A stretch of DNA of 64,000 bases from Porticoccaceae bacterium (GTDB lineage: Bacteria; Pseudomonadota; Gammaproteobacteria; Pseudomonadales; Porticoccaceae), in assembly GCA_024644595.1 (NCBI GenBank), contig JAHEHL010000003.1, positions 124,001 to 188,000 on the forward strand. Reading direction: 5' to 3'. How positions within the stretch are numbered: the stretch's first letter is position 1; every line of letters starts with the position of its first letter. The notes under the pieces were generated by a model. It did not search any database and had not been told where the DNA came from. It was given only the letters and a program-made list of their open reading frames with translations. Of this stretch, positions 10,655 through 19,509 are shown in pieces. The position numbers and the translations under genes were made by a program.

Positions 10655-11461
10655 GTGTCGGTATTGAAGAACAGCACCTACACCAGTCCCGCCAGACTAC
10701 TATCGCTTGGCCTGACTGCACTCCTGATTGCACTGATGCCGGCAATTGCAATCAGCGAAAACTCGCCAGCGCCGATCAGTCTCTTCAAAGCAAACTACTC
10801 CGCCAAATTCAGCGGCCTGAATATTGATGCCGTGCAGCGCCTCGAAGAAATTGAACCGGGCGTTTACCGCGAGAGCCTGGTCGCAGAAAATTTTCTCGGT
10901 AAAATCGACGAGCAGAGCACCTTTAGCCTCACCGACGACCAGCAAATACAACCCACTGAATACCACTATATCCGCTCTGTGCTCGGCCGCACGCGCAGAG
11001 AAGTGCAACAGTTTGACTGGGCCAATAAAAGGGTGCAATACCGCAAGGGCGACCACACCAAAGAGACTGTTCTGCAACCGGGGCAGCTGGATATGATCAC
11101 TCATCGACTGCAGTTACGACGTGATCTGGAAGCCGGGAAAAAACAGTTTTCCTATGCTGTTATTTCGCGGGGAAAGCTTAAACAATATCACTATCAGATT
11201 GTCGCCGAAGAAATTCTGCAGACCGCCATCGGCCCATTAAACACCGTAAAAATTGAAAAGGTCAGCGATGACAATCGTCGCTTTACTGCCTGGCTGGCAA
11301 ACGACTGGAACTACTTGATTGTGAAACTGGAACAGTCTCAAAATGGCGACAGCCATACACTTGAATTACGCAGTGCGGTTGTTAACAGCCAAAGCGTGGT
11401 TCCTCTTGAACAAGATAAAAATATTACCGAAATGAAAACAATGGACGGCAGCAAACTATGA
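10655..11461 (+). CDS. DUF3108 exported protein
   Basis: About 268 residues. A hydrophobic leader (LGLTALLIALMPAIA) shows export; the mature part is predicted to be beta-rich and matches DUF3108, a periplasmic family found behind purN in Pseudomonas. The GTG at 10655 is chosen because GAGG lies eight bases upstream; the frame is open back to a GTG at 10601 without a good ribosome site. The stop overlaps the next ATG by four bases. Confidence 0.8.
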   Translation: MSVLKNSTYTSPARLLSLGLTALLIALMPAIAISENSPAPISLFKANYSAKFSGLNIDAVQRLEEIEPGVYRESLVAENFLGKIDEQSTFSLTDDQQIQPTEYHYIRSVLGRTRREVQQFDWANKRVQYRKGDHTKETVLQPGQLDMITHRLQLRRDLEAGKKQFSYAVISRGKLKQYHYQIVAEEILQTAIGPLNTVKIEKVSDDNRRFTAWLANDWNYLIVKLEQSQNGDSHTLELRSAVVNSQSVVPLEQDKNITEMKTMDGSKL

Positions 11462-12303
11462 CCCGAGCAAGCAAAAAATCCAGCTCCAACAATATGATCT
11501 TTATCGTCGGCACCCTTATTGCCGTGATTATTATTGCTGCGGTTCTGCTTAATGCACAGCGACAGCAGGACGCAGATGCGGAAATGATCGCCGTACCGGA
11601 ACCAGTAGCTGAGGCCGCCGTGCAGGCGCCAGTAATACCAGAAGCCGAGATTCCCACGCCTGCAGAATCAGAACCTGCTGCGGAAGCGGAGATTAAACTC
11701 GTCACCGAGCCGCCTGCGCTTCCCTCTCTGGACACAAGCGACGACTTTATCCGTGAACGCCTGCTGCTGATCAGTAGCAAACCTGAGTTTTCGAAATGGA
11801 TCAAAACCGATGATCTGTTGCGGCGCAGTGCCAGCTATATCGATGGCTTATCAAATGGCGTAACGCTGACAAAGGTATTTCCGCTCACCCCGGCAGAGGG
11901 CAAATTTGCAACCCATAGCAGCGATGGCGTTATCTGGTTAAATGCCGGCAACTACGAGCGCTATAACCGCACAGTCAACACAATTGTCAGCCTGCCGATG
12001 GACTCCATCGCAAAGATGTTCCACTTTATCCGACCATTGCTTGAGAGTGCTTTCTCGGAAATGGGTTACAACCCGAGGCAGATGGATGGAATTATTTTGC
12101 AGGCTATCGATGTGATTCTGACAACGCCTATCGTCGTCGAACCAATCAAGCTGACCCGAGACTCTGTGGTTTACAAGTTTGCCGATCCGGCTCTTGAATC
12201 ATTGCTGCCAATCCAAAAACAGCTACTGCGTGCAGGGCCCGAAAACACCAAGCGTGTGCAGCAGCAAGCCACAGCCTTGCGAGACGCCCTGTTAAATCCT
12301 TAA
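11458..12303 (+). CDS. DUF3014 membrane-anchored protein
   Basis: 281 residues. After a short Lys/Ser-rich cytoplasmic tail comes one transmembrane helix (about 13-31), then a Pro/Glu/Ala-rich linker (about 42-90), typical of a periplasmic stalk, then a helical C-terminal domain. It corresponds to DUF3014, of unknown function. ATGA overlap with the DUF3108 gene suggests the two act together in the envelope. Confidence 0.78.
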   Translation: MTRASKKSSSNNMIFIVGTLIAVIIIAAVLLNAQRQQDADAEMIAVPEPVAEAAVQAPVIPEAEIPTPAESEPAAEAEIKLVTEPPALPSLDTSDDFIRERLLLISSKPEFSKWIKTDDLLRRSASYIDGLSNGVTLTKVFPLTPAEGKFATHSSDGVIWLNAGNYERYNRTVNTIVSLPMDSIAKMFHFIRPLLESAFSEMGYNPRQMDGIILQAIDVILTTPIVVEPIKLTRDSVVYKFADPALESLLPIQKQLLRAGPENTKRVQQQATALRDALLNP

Positions 12304-12334
12304 CGGGAAGAAAGCGGGAAAAAACCAGTCTTAA

Positions 12335-12901
12335 TCAGGTCTTGGGCAGCGTCACACCAGTCTGCCCCTGATACTTGCCACCGCGATCGGCATACGATGT
12401 CGCACAGACCTCATCGGACTCGAAGAACAGCATCTGAGCAACGCCTTCGTTGGCGTAGATCTTGGCTGGAAGATTAGTGGTGTTAGAAAATTCCAAGGTA
12501 ACGTGCCCTTCCCACTCTGGCTCCAGAGGAGTCACATTAACGATAATTCCGCAGCGAGCGTAGGTTGATTTGCCGAGACAAATAGTCAGTACTGAGCGCG
12601 GAATTCTGAAATATTCGACGGTGCGGGCGAGGGCGAAAGAGTTGGGCGGGATAATACAGTAATCGCCCGTGACATCGACAAAGGCGTCGTCATCAAAGTT
12701 TTTTGGATCAACTGTTTTTGAGTGGATATTGGTAAAGATTTTAAACTCACTGGCACAGCGGACATCATAGCCGTAACTGGACGTACCATAGGAAATCACA
12801 CGCTGCTCTCCAGAATAACGCACCTGACCGGACTCAAATGGTTCGATCATTTTGTGCTGCTCGGCCATGCGGCAAATCCAGTTGTCTGACTTAATGCTCA
12901 T
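12335..12901 (-). CDS. dcd: dCTP deaminase
   Basis: 188 residues. Converts dCTP to dUTP, feeding thymidylate synthesis. Family motifs visible are SSYGYDVR near residue 41, the GKSTYARCG loop (110-118) and the VTLEFSN segment with the catalytic glutamate (Glu137); the Gly/Gln-rich tail (KYQGQTG) that covers the nucleotide is present. GGAG lies nine bases before the ATG. It faces the end of the DUF3014 gene. Confidence 0.97.
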   Translation of the reverse strand: MSIKSDNWICRMAEQHKMIEPFESGQVRYSGEQRVISYGTSSYGYDVRCASEFKIFTNIHSKTVDPKNFDDDAFVDVTGDYCIIPPNSFALARTVEYFRIPRSVLTICLGKSTYARCGIIVNVTPLEPEWEGHVTLEFSNTTNLPAKIYANEGVAQMLFFESDEVCATSYADRGGKYQGQTGVTLPKT

Positions 12902-13015
12902 CTAGGGTAACTCCAGGAAACAGAATGATTTTAATAAGGCCGGTATCATACCGTTTTACGCAGACCGGGCAAGCCTAAGCACGGTTGCGTTAGCATCATT
13001 TGCACTCAGCTATAG

Positions 13016-13942
13016 TCAGCTAAATTTCACATCTCTGCCAAACAGTCGACCACCGCACTGGTCACAGACAACATCACCAATTAGGTCACTGCCGCAGGGA
13101 GTATGAGATAACAGCATAGGTGCACCACGGCCGGTCTCACACCACTTGTCGCCCCAGCTGAGCAACGCAGTAAAAAAGGGAAACAGGTCACGGCCTTTAT
13201 CTGTCAGATGATACTCATAGCGCAATGGACTCTGCTGGTAGGACTGTTTACACAGGACGCCAGCATCGACCAACAGTTTTAATCTGTCGCTGAGAATATT
13301 GGTGGCCACAGGCAGTTCACGAATAAAGTCATCAAAGCGCGTCAAGCCGTGAAAGGCCAGCGCAATAATATTGGCTGTCCAGCGGTCACCGAGCAGATTA
13401 ACCAGATTGATATAGAGGTTTTTAACACTCTCACCCGAGCGGCTGGCGGCTGGCGAACGACGTCGGGTTTTAATCGGCCGTTGGTCCTGACCAGCGCCCG
13501 AACCTGGCCTGAATTGCACATCATTAAGCGCAACTGCCTGGTCACAGCTGCGGCACTGCATTTGCGGAGAAAACGCTTTACCACAGACGCGGTGCACCAG
13601 CTCTACCGAGTCGAGATTGGGATTCGTGAAATATTTTCGCTCCCAACTAATTGCCATCAGGGCGGTCTGGTAGAGCTCCATAGACTTCCGGGTGAGGTGA
13701 TAGATGGGCCGACCATTATCGCCATGATGTTTTTGCAGACAGTCAATCGACTGCAACCAGTCCAGTCGATCAGTTAAAACCCCTCGCGACGCCCCGGTGG
13801 CTTGGTGCATCTGGTTGAAAGTGTTAATACCCCAGAACACTTCCTGCAAAATTAACAGACACCATTTATCGCCTATCTGATCAAGCGCTCGATTAATCGA
13901 GCTGGCCTTGCTGGTCAGACTGTTTTTTTCTGCCTGACTCAT
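13016..13942 (-). CDS. Tandem HxlR-type winged-helix regulator with Cys pairs
   Basis: 308 residues made of two similar halves. Each has an HxlR-type winged helix: about 18-100 (IGDKWCLLIL ... YHLTRKSMEL) and about 177-258 (LGDRWTANII ... YHLTDKGRDL). Each is followed by a cysteine cluster: Cys120, Cys130-x2-Cys133, and Cys283, Cys293-x2-Cys296, which could bind zinc. HxlR proteins usually have one domain and act as dimers; this looks like an internal duplication making a covalent dimer. It lies 19 bases behind the carotenoid-oxygenase gene on the same strand and probably controls that gene and the divergent catabolic operon. The effector is unknown. Confidence 0.82.
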   Translation of the reverse strand: MSQAEKNSLTSKASSINRALDQIGDKWCLLILQEVFWGINTFNQMHQATGASRGVLTDRLDWLQSIDCLQKHHGDNGRPIYHLTRKSMELYQTALMAISWERKYFTNPNLDSVELVHRVCGKAFSPQMQCRSCDQAVALNDVQFRPGSGAGQDQRPIKTRRRSPAASRSGESVKNLYINLVNLLGDRWTANIIALAFHGLTRFDDFIRELPVATNILSDRLKLLVDAGVLCKQSYQQSPLRYEYHLTDKGRDLFPFFTALLSWGDKWCETGRGAPMLLSHTPCGSDLIGDVVCDQCGGRLFGRDVKFS

Positions 13943-13961
13943 AGATCAAAGCCTCTGACGA

Positions 13962-15467
13962 TCACTTCCAGAGCTGTTCACCACAGCTCCACCAGGCGTG
14001 AAATCCGACCGGCACACGTTGGGGGATTTTCACTCTGGCAATGGGGCCAACAGTGATATCTTTGGCATCAAAAATCTGCAACTCTGATTTCCATGTATTG
14101 CTGTCAGTCACCAGCGACACCACATAACCATCATCTTCGGCATTGTCGCGAGTCGCACCTTTTACCGGCGCAAACGGTGTTTCGCTGCCATACACTCCCT
14201 CACCATAATCCCACTGATCGTACTGACCGGTCTCATTGTTGTATTTGACCAATCCGGTAAAACGCAATGTGTGGCCTCCCTCTGCCAGCAGAGGAATTCG
14301 CTGATGGTAGGCATACTTGGATTTTATGCCCTGGTAAATCTGGTTGATCTTATTAAATTCCGTGTTCAGGTCATCAATATCACCTTCGCGAACTTCACCG
14401 GTGCGCAGATTAAAGCGCCAGCGATAGTTGTTTGCCTCAAGACGCATATAGGCAAGCATATGCGACAGCGCACCTTCATCATTGCTCGCGTCCGGCATCG
14501 GATTAATTGAGCGACAGCCGTCCATAACAATCCACTCGCCCTCTTCCCAACAGTTCGATACATGTAAGATAAAACAGGGTTCACACTCAAACCAGCGAAT
14601 ATCGTCAGAGCCGCCATAGCGGGGAATCACGCCAAAGCGAGTAGGGATATCGCGGTGAAATTTCAGCACCCGCATATTGTGATTGCGCAACACATTAACG
14701 TCGTGAAAAAACGGCAAGTCATGCAGGATCGTAAAGTTAGTGGTGAAACCGAGGTCATGAGGTAACCGCGGCCCTGGCAACTGAATAGGCACCTCCTGGC
14801 GCAGCGTACCATCGGGATTGGCGACACCATAGGTCATAAAAGGGGCTTCATCGCCATAATCCATAAAGATCAGCTCGCCGGTATTCCAGTCGACATGGCT
14901 GTGCGCTGACATATTGCGGCGCTGTCGCCCATCAATTTGCAACATACCTTGGTTTTGCAGTGTCAGCGGATCCATCGCATAGGGAATACCCGCGTTGTAC
15001 CAGGTCGGAATCAAACTGCCATTAAACAAAATCACATCGGTATTGCCTGTGTCTTTGATCGGAAAGTCTGGCAGCGAAAAATCAAACGGTCCCATCACAC
15101 CGGGCCAGACCGCTTCGTTTGCAGCCAGCTCATGTTGCAGTGCGGCAGTATGAATGTAGCTGTTGCGATAGGACGCCTTGCCGTCACGGATATAAACCGC
15201 ATGAACCATGCCGTCGCCATCAAACGGATGATAGGCATTTTTGGGTTTAAACACCGGATTGGGACCATTGCGAAAATAGGCGCCATACAGGTCCTCGGGC
15301 AGCTCGCCGATAACCTCAAGTTCGTGCGCTTCGATTTCATCGGTGGTGGGTGCGTAGACGCCGTGCAAATAGGGGTTGTCGAGTTCGTAGATCCACTCTT
15401 GAGTGTTACTAAAATTCGGCGCCGAGCCGATACATTTTTCTGTAACGTCAAACGACTCTAATCTCAT
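13962..15467 (-). CDS. Carotenoid-cleavage-oxygenase family non-haem iron enzyme
   Basis: 501 residues. The family's seven-bladed propeller binds iron through four histidines, all visible: His189 (MSAHSH), His237 (RLPHDLGFT), His302 (ILHVSNCWEEG) and His490 (VGFHAWW). These enzymes cleave a C=C bond with O2; bacterial members act on carotenoids, stilbenes (lignostilbene dioxygenase) or phenylpropenes such as isoeugenol. With an acyl-CoA ligase and thiolases across the shared promoter region, a catabolic role on a stilbene, phenylpropanoid or apocarotenoid is more likely than pigment synthesis, but this is inference. AGGA precedes the ATG. Confidence 0.9.
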   Translation of the reverse strand: MRLESFDVTEKCIGSAPNFSNTQEWIYELDNPYLHGVYAPTTDEIEAHELEVIGELPEDLYGAYFRNGPNPVFKPKNAYHPFDGDGMVHAVYIRDGKASYRNSYIHTAALQHELAANEAVWPGVMGPFDFSLPDFPIKDTGNTDVILFNGSLIPTWYNAGIPYAMDPLTLQNQGMLQIDGRQRRNMSAHSHVDWNTGELIFMDYGDEAPFMTYGVANPDGTLRQEVPIQLPGPRLPHDLGFTTNFTILHDLPFFHDVNVLRNHNMRVLKFHRDIPTRFGVIPRYGGSDDIRWFECEPCFILHVSNCWEEGEWIVMDGCRSINPMPDASNDEGALSHMLAYMRLEANNYRWRFNLRTGEVREGDIDDLNTEFNKINQIYQGIKSKYAYHQRIPLLAEGGHTLRFTGLVKYNNETGQYDQWDYGEGVYGSETPFAPVKGATRDNAEDDGYVVSLVTDSNTWKSELQIFDAKDITVGPIARVKIPQRVPVGFHAWWSCGEQLWK

Positions 15468-15662
15468 ATTGCAATCCTAAAAATAACAAAGAGAAATCAT
15501 GCCCTATTAAAGTTCAGTTATGCAAGTAATTTGATTTTCTGGCCTGCAGAGAGATAAATCCTGTTGCTCGCTGTAGCCCAGTTGGTTAGTATTCAGCTCG
15601 TCAGCGACACGACATCAGCATTTACAACAATAAAAATACGCTGCTTCAGCGGGACACAGCAT

Positions 15663-16571
15663 ATGTCTTTAGCCAATTTACGCTTGCCGGTTATCCAGGC
15701 TCCGATGTTTTTGCTCTCGGGTCCAGAGATGGTGATTGCCAGCTGTCGCGCCGGTATTGTCGGCTCTTTCCCGGCACCCAATGCGCGCAGTAGTGAGATT
15801 CTCGAGGCGTGGTTGCAGCAAATTACCACTGCACTGGCCGAATTCGATAATCCGCCACCCTGGGCAATTAATCTGGTTATGCACAACACCAACCCTCGGC
15901 GTTTTGATGATCTTGCGCTGGCGGTCAAATATCGGGCGCCACTGGTTATCACTGCACTGGGCAGCCCCCGAGAAGCTGTTGAAGCTGTGCACAGCTACGG
16001 CGGTAAAGTTTATGCCGACGTCAATAATATTGGCTTTGCCCGCAAGGCCGCTGAAACAGGCGTCGATGGACTGGCACTGATCTGTTCCGGGGCAGGCGGT
16101 CATACCGGCGAGCTATCACCATTTGCCTTTATCGATGAAGTTCGCAGCTTTTTTAACGGCGACATTATTTTGTCCGGCGCTGTGGGCAGCGGACGAGCCA
16201 TAAAAGCAGCCGAGGTGCTCGGCGCCGACTACGTCTATATGGGCACTCGGTTTATCGCCACCGACGAATGTCTCGCCGCCGATGGCTACAAAGAGATGGT
16301 GGTCGAGGCATCCGGTGTCGATATCGTTACCTCTGACTCGGTCACTGGCGTCAAAGCCAACTGGCTCAGAAAAAGCCTGACCCAGGCCGGATACGATCTC
16401 AATAACATGCCTGCTGCCGGCGAAATTAACTTTCTCGAAGCCGCCGGCGACAGCAAACGTTGGCGCGATATCTGGGCGGCAGGTCAAGCTGTGGCAACGG
16501 TAACCCAACGCGACAGCATTGCTGACGTGGTGGCACAACTCGAAGCAGAATATAACGCGATTAGAATTTAG
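15663..16571 (+). CDS. Nitronate monooxygenase-like FMN enzyme
   Basis: About 302 residues, TIM-barrel flavoprotein of the 2-nitropropane dioxygenase / nitronate monooxygenase family. Visible are the N-terminal LPVIQAPM strand, the catalytic-His loop CSGAGGHTG (His147) and the phosphate-binding GADYVYMGTRF segment. Family members oxidise alkyl nitronates, but many neighbours of fatty-acid genes have other or unknown roles, including enoyl reductase-like ones. The ATG at 15663 fits the family start; the frame is open about 100 bases further up. It is the first gene of the ligase-thiolase operon. Confidence 0.85.
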   Translation: MSLANLRLPVIQAPMFLLSGPEMVIASCRAGIVGSFPAPNARSSEILEAWLQQITTALAEFDNPPPWAINLVMHNTNPRRFDDLALAVKYRAPLVITALGSPREAVEAVHSYGGKVYADVNNIGFARKAAETGVDGLALICSGAGGHTGELSPFAFIDEVRSFFNGDIILSGAVGSGRAIKAAEVLGADYVYMGTRFIATDECLAADGYKEMVVEASGVDIVTSDSVTGVKANWLRKSLTQAGYDLNNMPAAGEINFLEAAGDSKRWRDIWAAGQAVATVTQRDSIADVVAQLEAEYNAIRI

Positions 16572-16591
16572 CGCGATTAACGAGGTACTCC

Positions 16592-18277
16592 ATGATCACA
16601 TCATCGCCCGAGCGAATTGAAGCCTACACACAAAAAGGCTGGTGGCGCGGACACACTTTGCACGGCGCTCTGCTGCAGCAGAGCCATGACAACCCGGATA
16701 TGTTGGCGGTCGCCGATCAGCCCGACCGCGAACAGCTCACCGGTGACCGCCCTCTGCGGTTAAGCTTTGCCGAGGTTGAACGCGCCAGCACTAATCTGGC
16801 TGCACAACTTTTACAAGCCGGGATTACAAACGATGATGCCGTGATTGTGCAGATTCCAAATATCGCCGAGCTCTATATCAGCTACATGGCACTCAGCAAA
16901 ATAGGCGCCATTATTTCACCGGTGCCCATTCAATACGGCCCACACGAATTGCGCCATATTGCCCACACCATCAACGCCAAAGCCATCATCACTATCGCTC
17001 GCTTTAAAGACCAGCCGCTGGCCGGCAATGGCGATCTAATCAGCGATCTGAATCTGCAAGCGCTGGTATTTGGGCATAACCTCAGCGTCAACAGTGACCT
17101 CAACTCGCAATTTGTCAATGCGCTGCAGGCACATCGCCAAGGCTACAAAGACGACGCCAACAATATCATTACAATCTGCTGGACATCCGGCACGACCGGC
17201 ACTCCCAAAGGTGTGCCGCGCTCACACAATATGTGGGTGGCCACGGCGACCAATGTCTCCGAAGCGGCCGACTTCAGGAGCGGAGACCGATTTTTAAATA
17301 TTTTCCCGCTGGTCAATATGGCCTCAGTGGGCGCACTGCTATACCCATCTGTGTTAACTGGCTGCAGTCTGTTCTTGCATCATCCCCTGGACCCCGCAGT
17401 GTTTCTTGGGCAACTGCAGGACGAGCAGATCAGCTTTACAATCGCGCCGCCGGCACTGCTAAATCAACTGGCAAAATCCGAGCAGATGTGGCGTCGGTAC
17501 GACTTTTCTAAACTGCGTTCTGTGGGCTCCGGCTCCACCGCCCTCGCACCGTGGATGATCGAGACCTTTGGCCGAAACTACGGGGTCGAAGTACTTAATT
17601 TTTACGGTTCCAATGAAGGCATTAGTCTGTTCTGTACACCACTGCACTGCCAAGATCCGGAGACCAGAGCAACCATGTTTCCGCGTCTCGGCTGCGGTAG
17701 CGATCCCTGGGGCTCTTATGCGGGAACCACTGTACTGAGCAAAGTGGTGGATGTTGACAGCGGTGAAGAGATCACCGAGGTCGGTAAGATGGGTGAACTA
17801 TTATTCAATGGCGCTACGGTCTTCGATGGCTATACCGGTACCGATAACAGTGATGTATTTACCACAGACGGCTACTTCAGAACCGGTGATCTGGTAGAAA
17901 TTTGTGGCGAGCCCGGCAACTTTTATCGCATCGCCGGACGCAGCAAAGATATTATCAACCGTGGCGGGATGAAAATTTCTCCAGCAGAAATTGATGTGCT
18001 GCTCGAAGCCCTACCCAACTCTCTCGAAGCGGCAGTCTGTGCCTATGCAGACGAGCACCTCGGCGAAAAGATCTGCGCTTGCGTGGTGGCAGATCCAGAC
18101 GGCGAGCCCGTCAACCTGGATAAGGTAATTGAGCATTTAAACAGCTTTGGGGTTGCCGTGTTTAAGCTGCCAGAAAGAATCGAACTGTTTCCCGCACTGC
18201 CGCGCAATCCCATCGGAAAAGTACAGCGTTTTGTCCTGCAAGAGCAGGTTGCACAGCGTATCAAGGAGTCACATTAA
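16592..18277 (+). CDS. Acyl-CoA synthetase (AMP-forming ligase)
   Basis: 561 residues, class I adenylate-forming fold. The nucleotide loop is TSGTTGTPKG (198-207), the hinge region is around GRSKDIINRGG, and the catalytic lysine near the C-terminus is in NPIGKVQ (Lys543). It activates a carboxylic acid as acyl-adenylate and transfers it to CoA. The sequence resembles cyclohexanecarboxylate or aryl-acid ligases more than long-chain FadD; the substrate is unknown. GAGG stands six bases before the ATG; the stop overlaps the following ATG by one base. Confidence 0.92.
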   Translation: MITSSPERIEAYTQKGWWRGHTLHGALLQQSHDNPDMLAVADQPDREQLTGDRPLRLSFAEVERASTNLAAQLLQAGITNDDAVIVQIPNIAELYISYMALSKIGAIISPVPIQYGPHELRHIAHTINAKAIITIARFKDQPLAGNGDLISDLNLQALVFGHNLSVNSDLNSQFVNALQAHRQGYKDDANNIITICWTSGTTGTPKGVPRSHNMWVATATNVSEAADFRSGDRFLNIFPLVNMASVGALLYPSVLTGCSLFLHHPLDPAVFLGQLQDEQISFTIAPPALLNQLAKSEQMWRRYDFSKLRSVGSGSTALAPWMIETFGRNYGVEVLNFYGSNEGISLFCTPLHCQDPETRATMFPRLGCGSDPWGSYAGTTVLSKVVDVDSGEEITEVGKMGELLFNGATVFDGYTGTDNSDVFTTDGYFRTGDLVEICGEPGNFYRIAGRSKDIINRGGMKISPAEIDVLLEALPNSLEAAVCAYADEHLGEKICACVVADPDGEPVNLDKVIEHLNSFGVAVFKLPERIELFPALPRNPIGKVQRFVLQEQVAQRIKESH

Positions 18278-19509
18278 TGTCCCCAGCAGTCTATATATTG
18301 GGCGGTGCGCAAACCGACTTCTCCCGCAATTGGAGCCGCGAAGAGCTGTCCATTTATGCCATGTTTGAAGAAACCTTAAACAGCGCACTGCACGCCACAG
18401 GCCTCTCTCCCGAGCAAATTGAAGTCGGCCATGTAGGCAACTTTGTCGGCGACCTGTTTACCGGGCAGGGACTCATCAATGGTTTTTTTGCCGAGGTCTA
18501 CCCTGAGCTGGCCGGAATGCCGACCAGTCGACATGAGGCCGCCTGCGCCTCAGGTTCGATCGCTATCTTAAGCGCCATGCGTGATATTGAAGCCGGACAC
18601 TACGATCTCGCCTGTGTTCTCGGACTTGAGTATATGCGTAACGTGGACGGCAAAACCGGTGCCGAGCACCTTGGTGCGGCGACCTGGAAAGGCATGGAAG
18701 CGACTAACTGCAATTTCCCCTGGCCCTACATGTTTAACCAGATTGTCGACGAGTACGACAAGCGCCACGGCATCAACTGCGACCACCTGAAAGAGATCGC
18801 TAAAATCAATTTTGCCAATGCCCGCAATAATGACAATGCTCAAACCCGTCACTGGGATCTGCCTGAACAGTGCTATACCGACAGCGACGCCTACAACCCG
18901 ATTATCGAAGGCAAAATTCGTAAAATGGACTGCGGGCAAATTACCGATGGCGGCGCCTGTGTATTTTTAGCCAGTGAAAAAGCCGCGCGCGAATACGCTG
19001 CAGCGCGTCAACTGCGATTTGAGGATATTCCGCGAATCAAAGGCTGGGGGCATCGCTCGGCACCGATTAGCCTGGCCCGTAAATTTGCTTTGAGTGAAGG
19101 CAACCCATTAATTTTCCCCCACGTTAATCAACTGATGCGCGATGCTCTTGCGCGCGCGGGGATGGCTCAGGTGACTGACCTCGACGGTCTGGAAACCCAC
19201 GACTGCTTTACAATTACCGAGTATATGGCGATCGACCATATCGGCTTAACGGCGCCCGGGGAGAGCTGGAAAGCGATTACCGAAGGGCGCATTAGTATGG
19301 ACGGCGACTTCCCAATCAATCCCAGTGGTGGCTTGTTAGGCCTCGGGCATCCGGTTGGCGCAACAGGTATTCGCATGCTGCTAGACTGTGCCAAGCAGGT
19401 CACCGGCACAGCAGGCAAGTACCAAGTGAAAGGAGCCGAGAATATGGCAACCTTTAATCTCGGCGGCAGCACCACGACCTGTGCCAGCTTTATTGTCGGA
19501 ATCAATTAA
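18277..19509 (+). CDS. SCP-x-type thiolase family protein
   Basis: 410 residues. It follows the thiolase fold with a nucleophile at Cys90 (HEAACASGS), a histidine in ETHDCFT and the GLGHPVGATG loop near the C-terminus. The sequence is of the sterol-carrier-protein-x / lipid-transfer type, whose members cleave 3-oxoacyl-CoAs with branched or ring-containing chains. It is joined by one-base overlaps (TAATG) to the ligase before it and the second thiolase after it, so the three are made together. Confidence 0.88.
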   Translation: MSPAVYILGGAQTDFSRNWSREELSIYAMFEETLNSALHATGLSPEQIEVGHVGNFVGDLFTGQGLINGFFAEVYPELAGMPTSRHEAACASGSIAILSAMRDIEAGHYDLACVLGLEYMRNVDGKTGAEHLGAATWKGMEATNCNFPWPYMFNQIVDEYDKRHGINCDHLKEIAKINFANARNNDNAQTRHWDLPEQCYTDSDAYNPIIEGKIRKMDCGQITDGGACVFLASEKAAREYAAARQLRFEDIPRIKGWGHRSAPISLARKFALSEGNPLIFPHVNQLMRDALARAGMAQVTDLDGLETHDCFTITEYMAIDHIGLTAPGESWKAITEGRISMDGDFPINPSGGLLGLGHPVGATGIRMLLDCAKQVTGTAGKYQVKGAENMATFNLGGSTTTCASFIVGIN

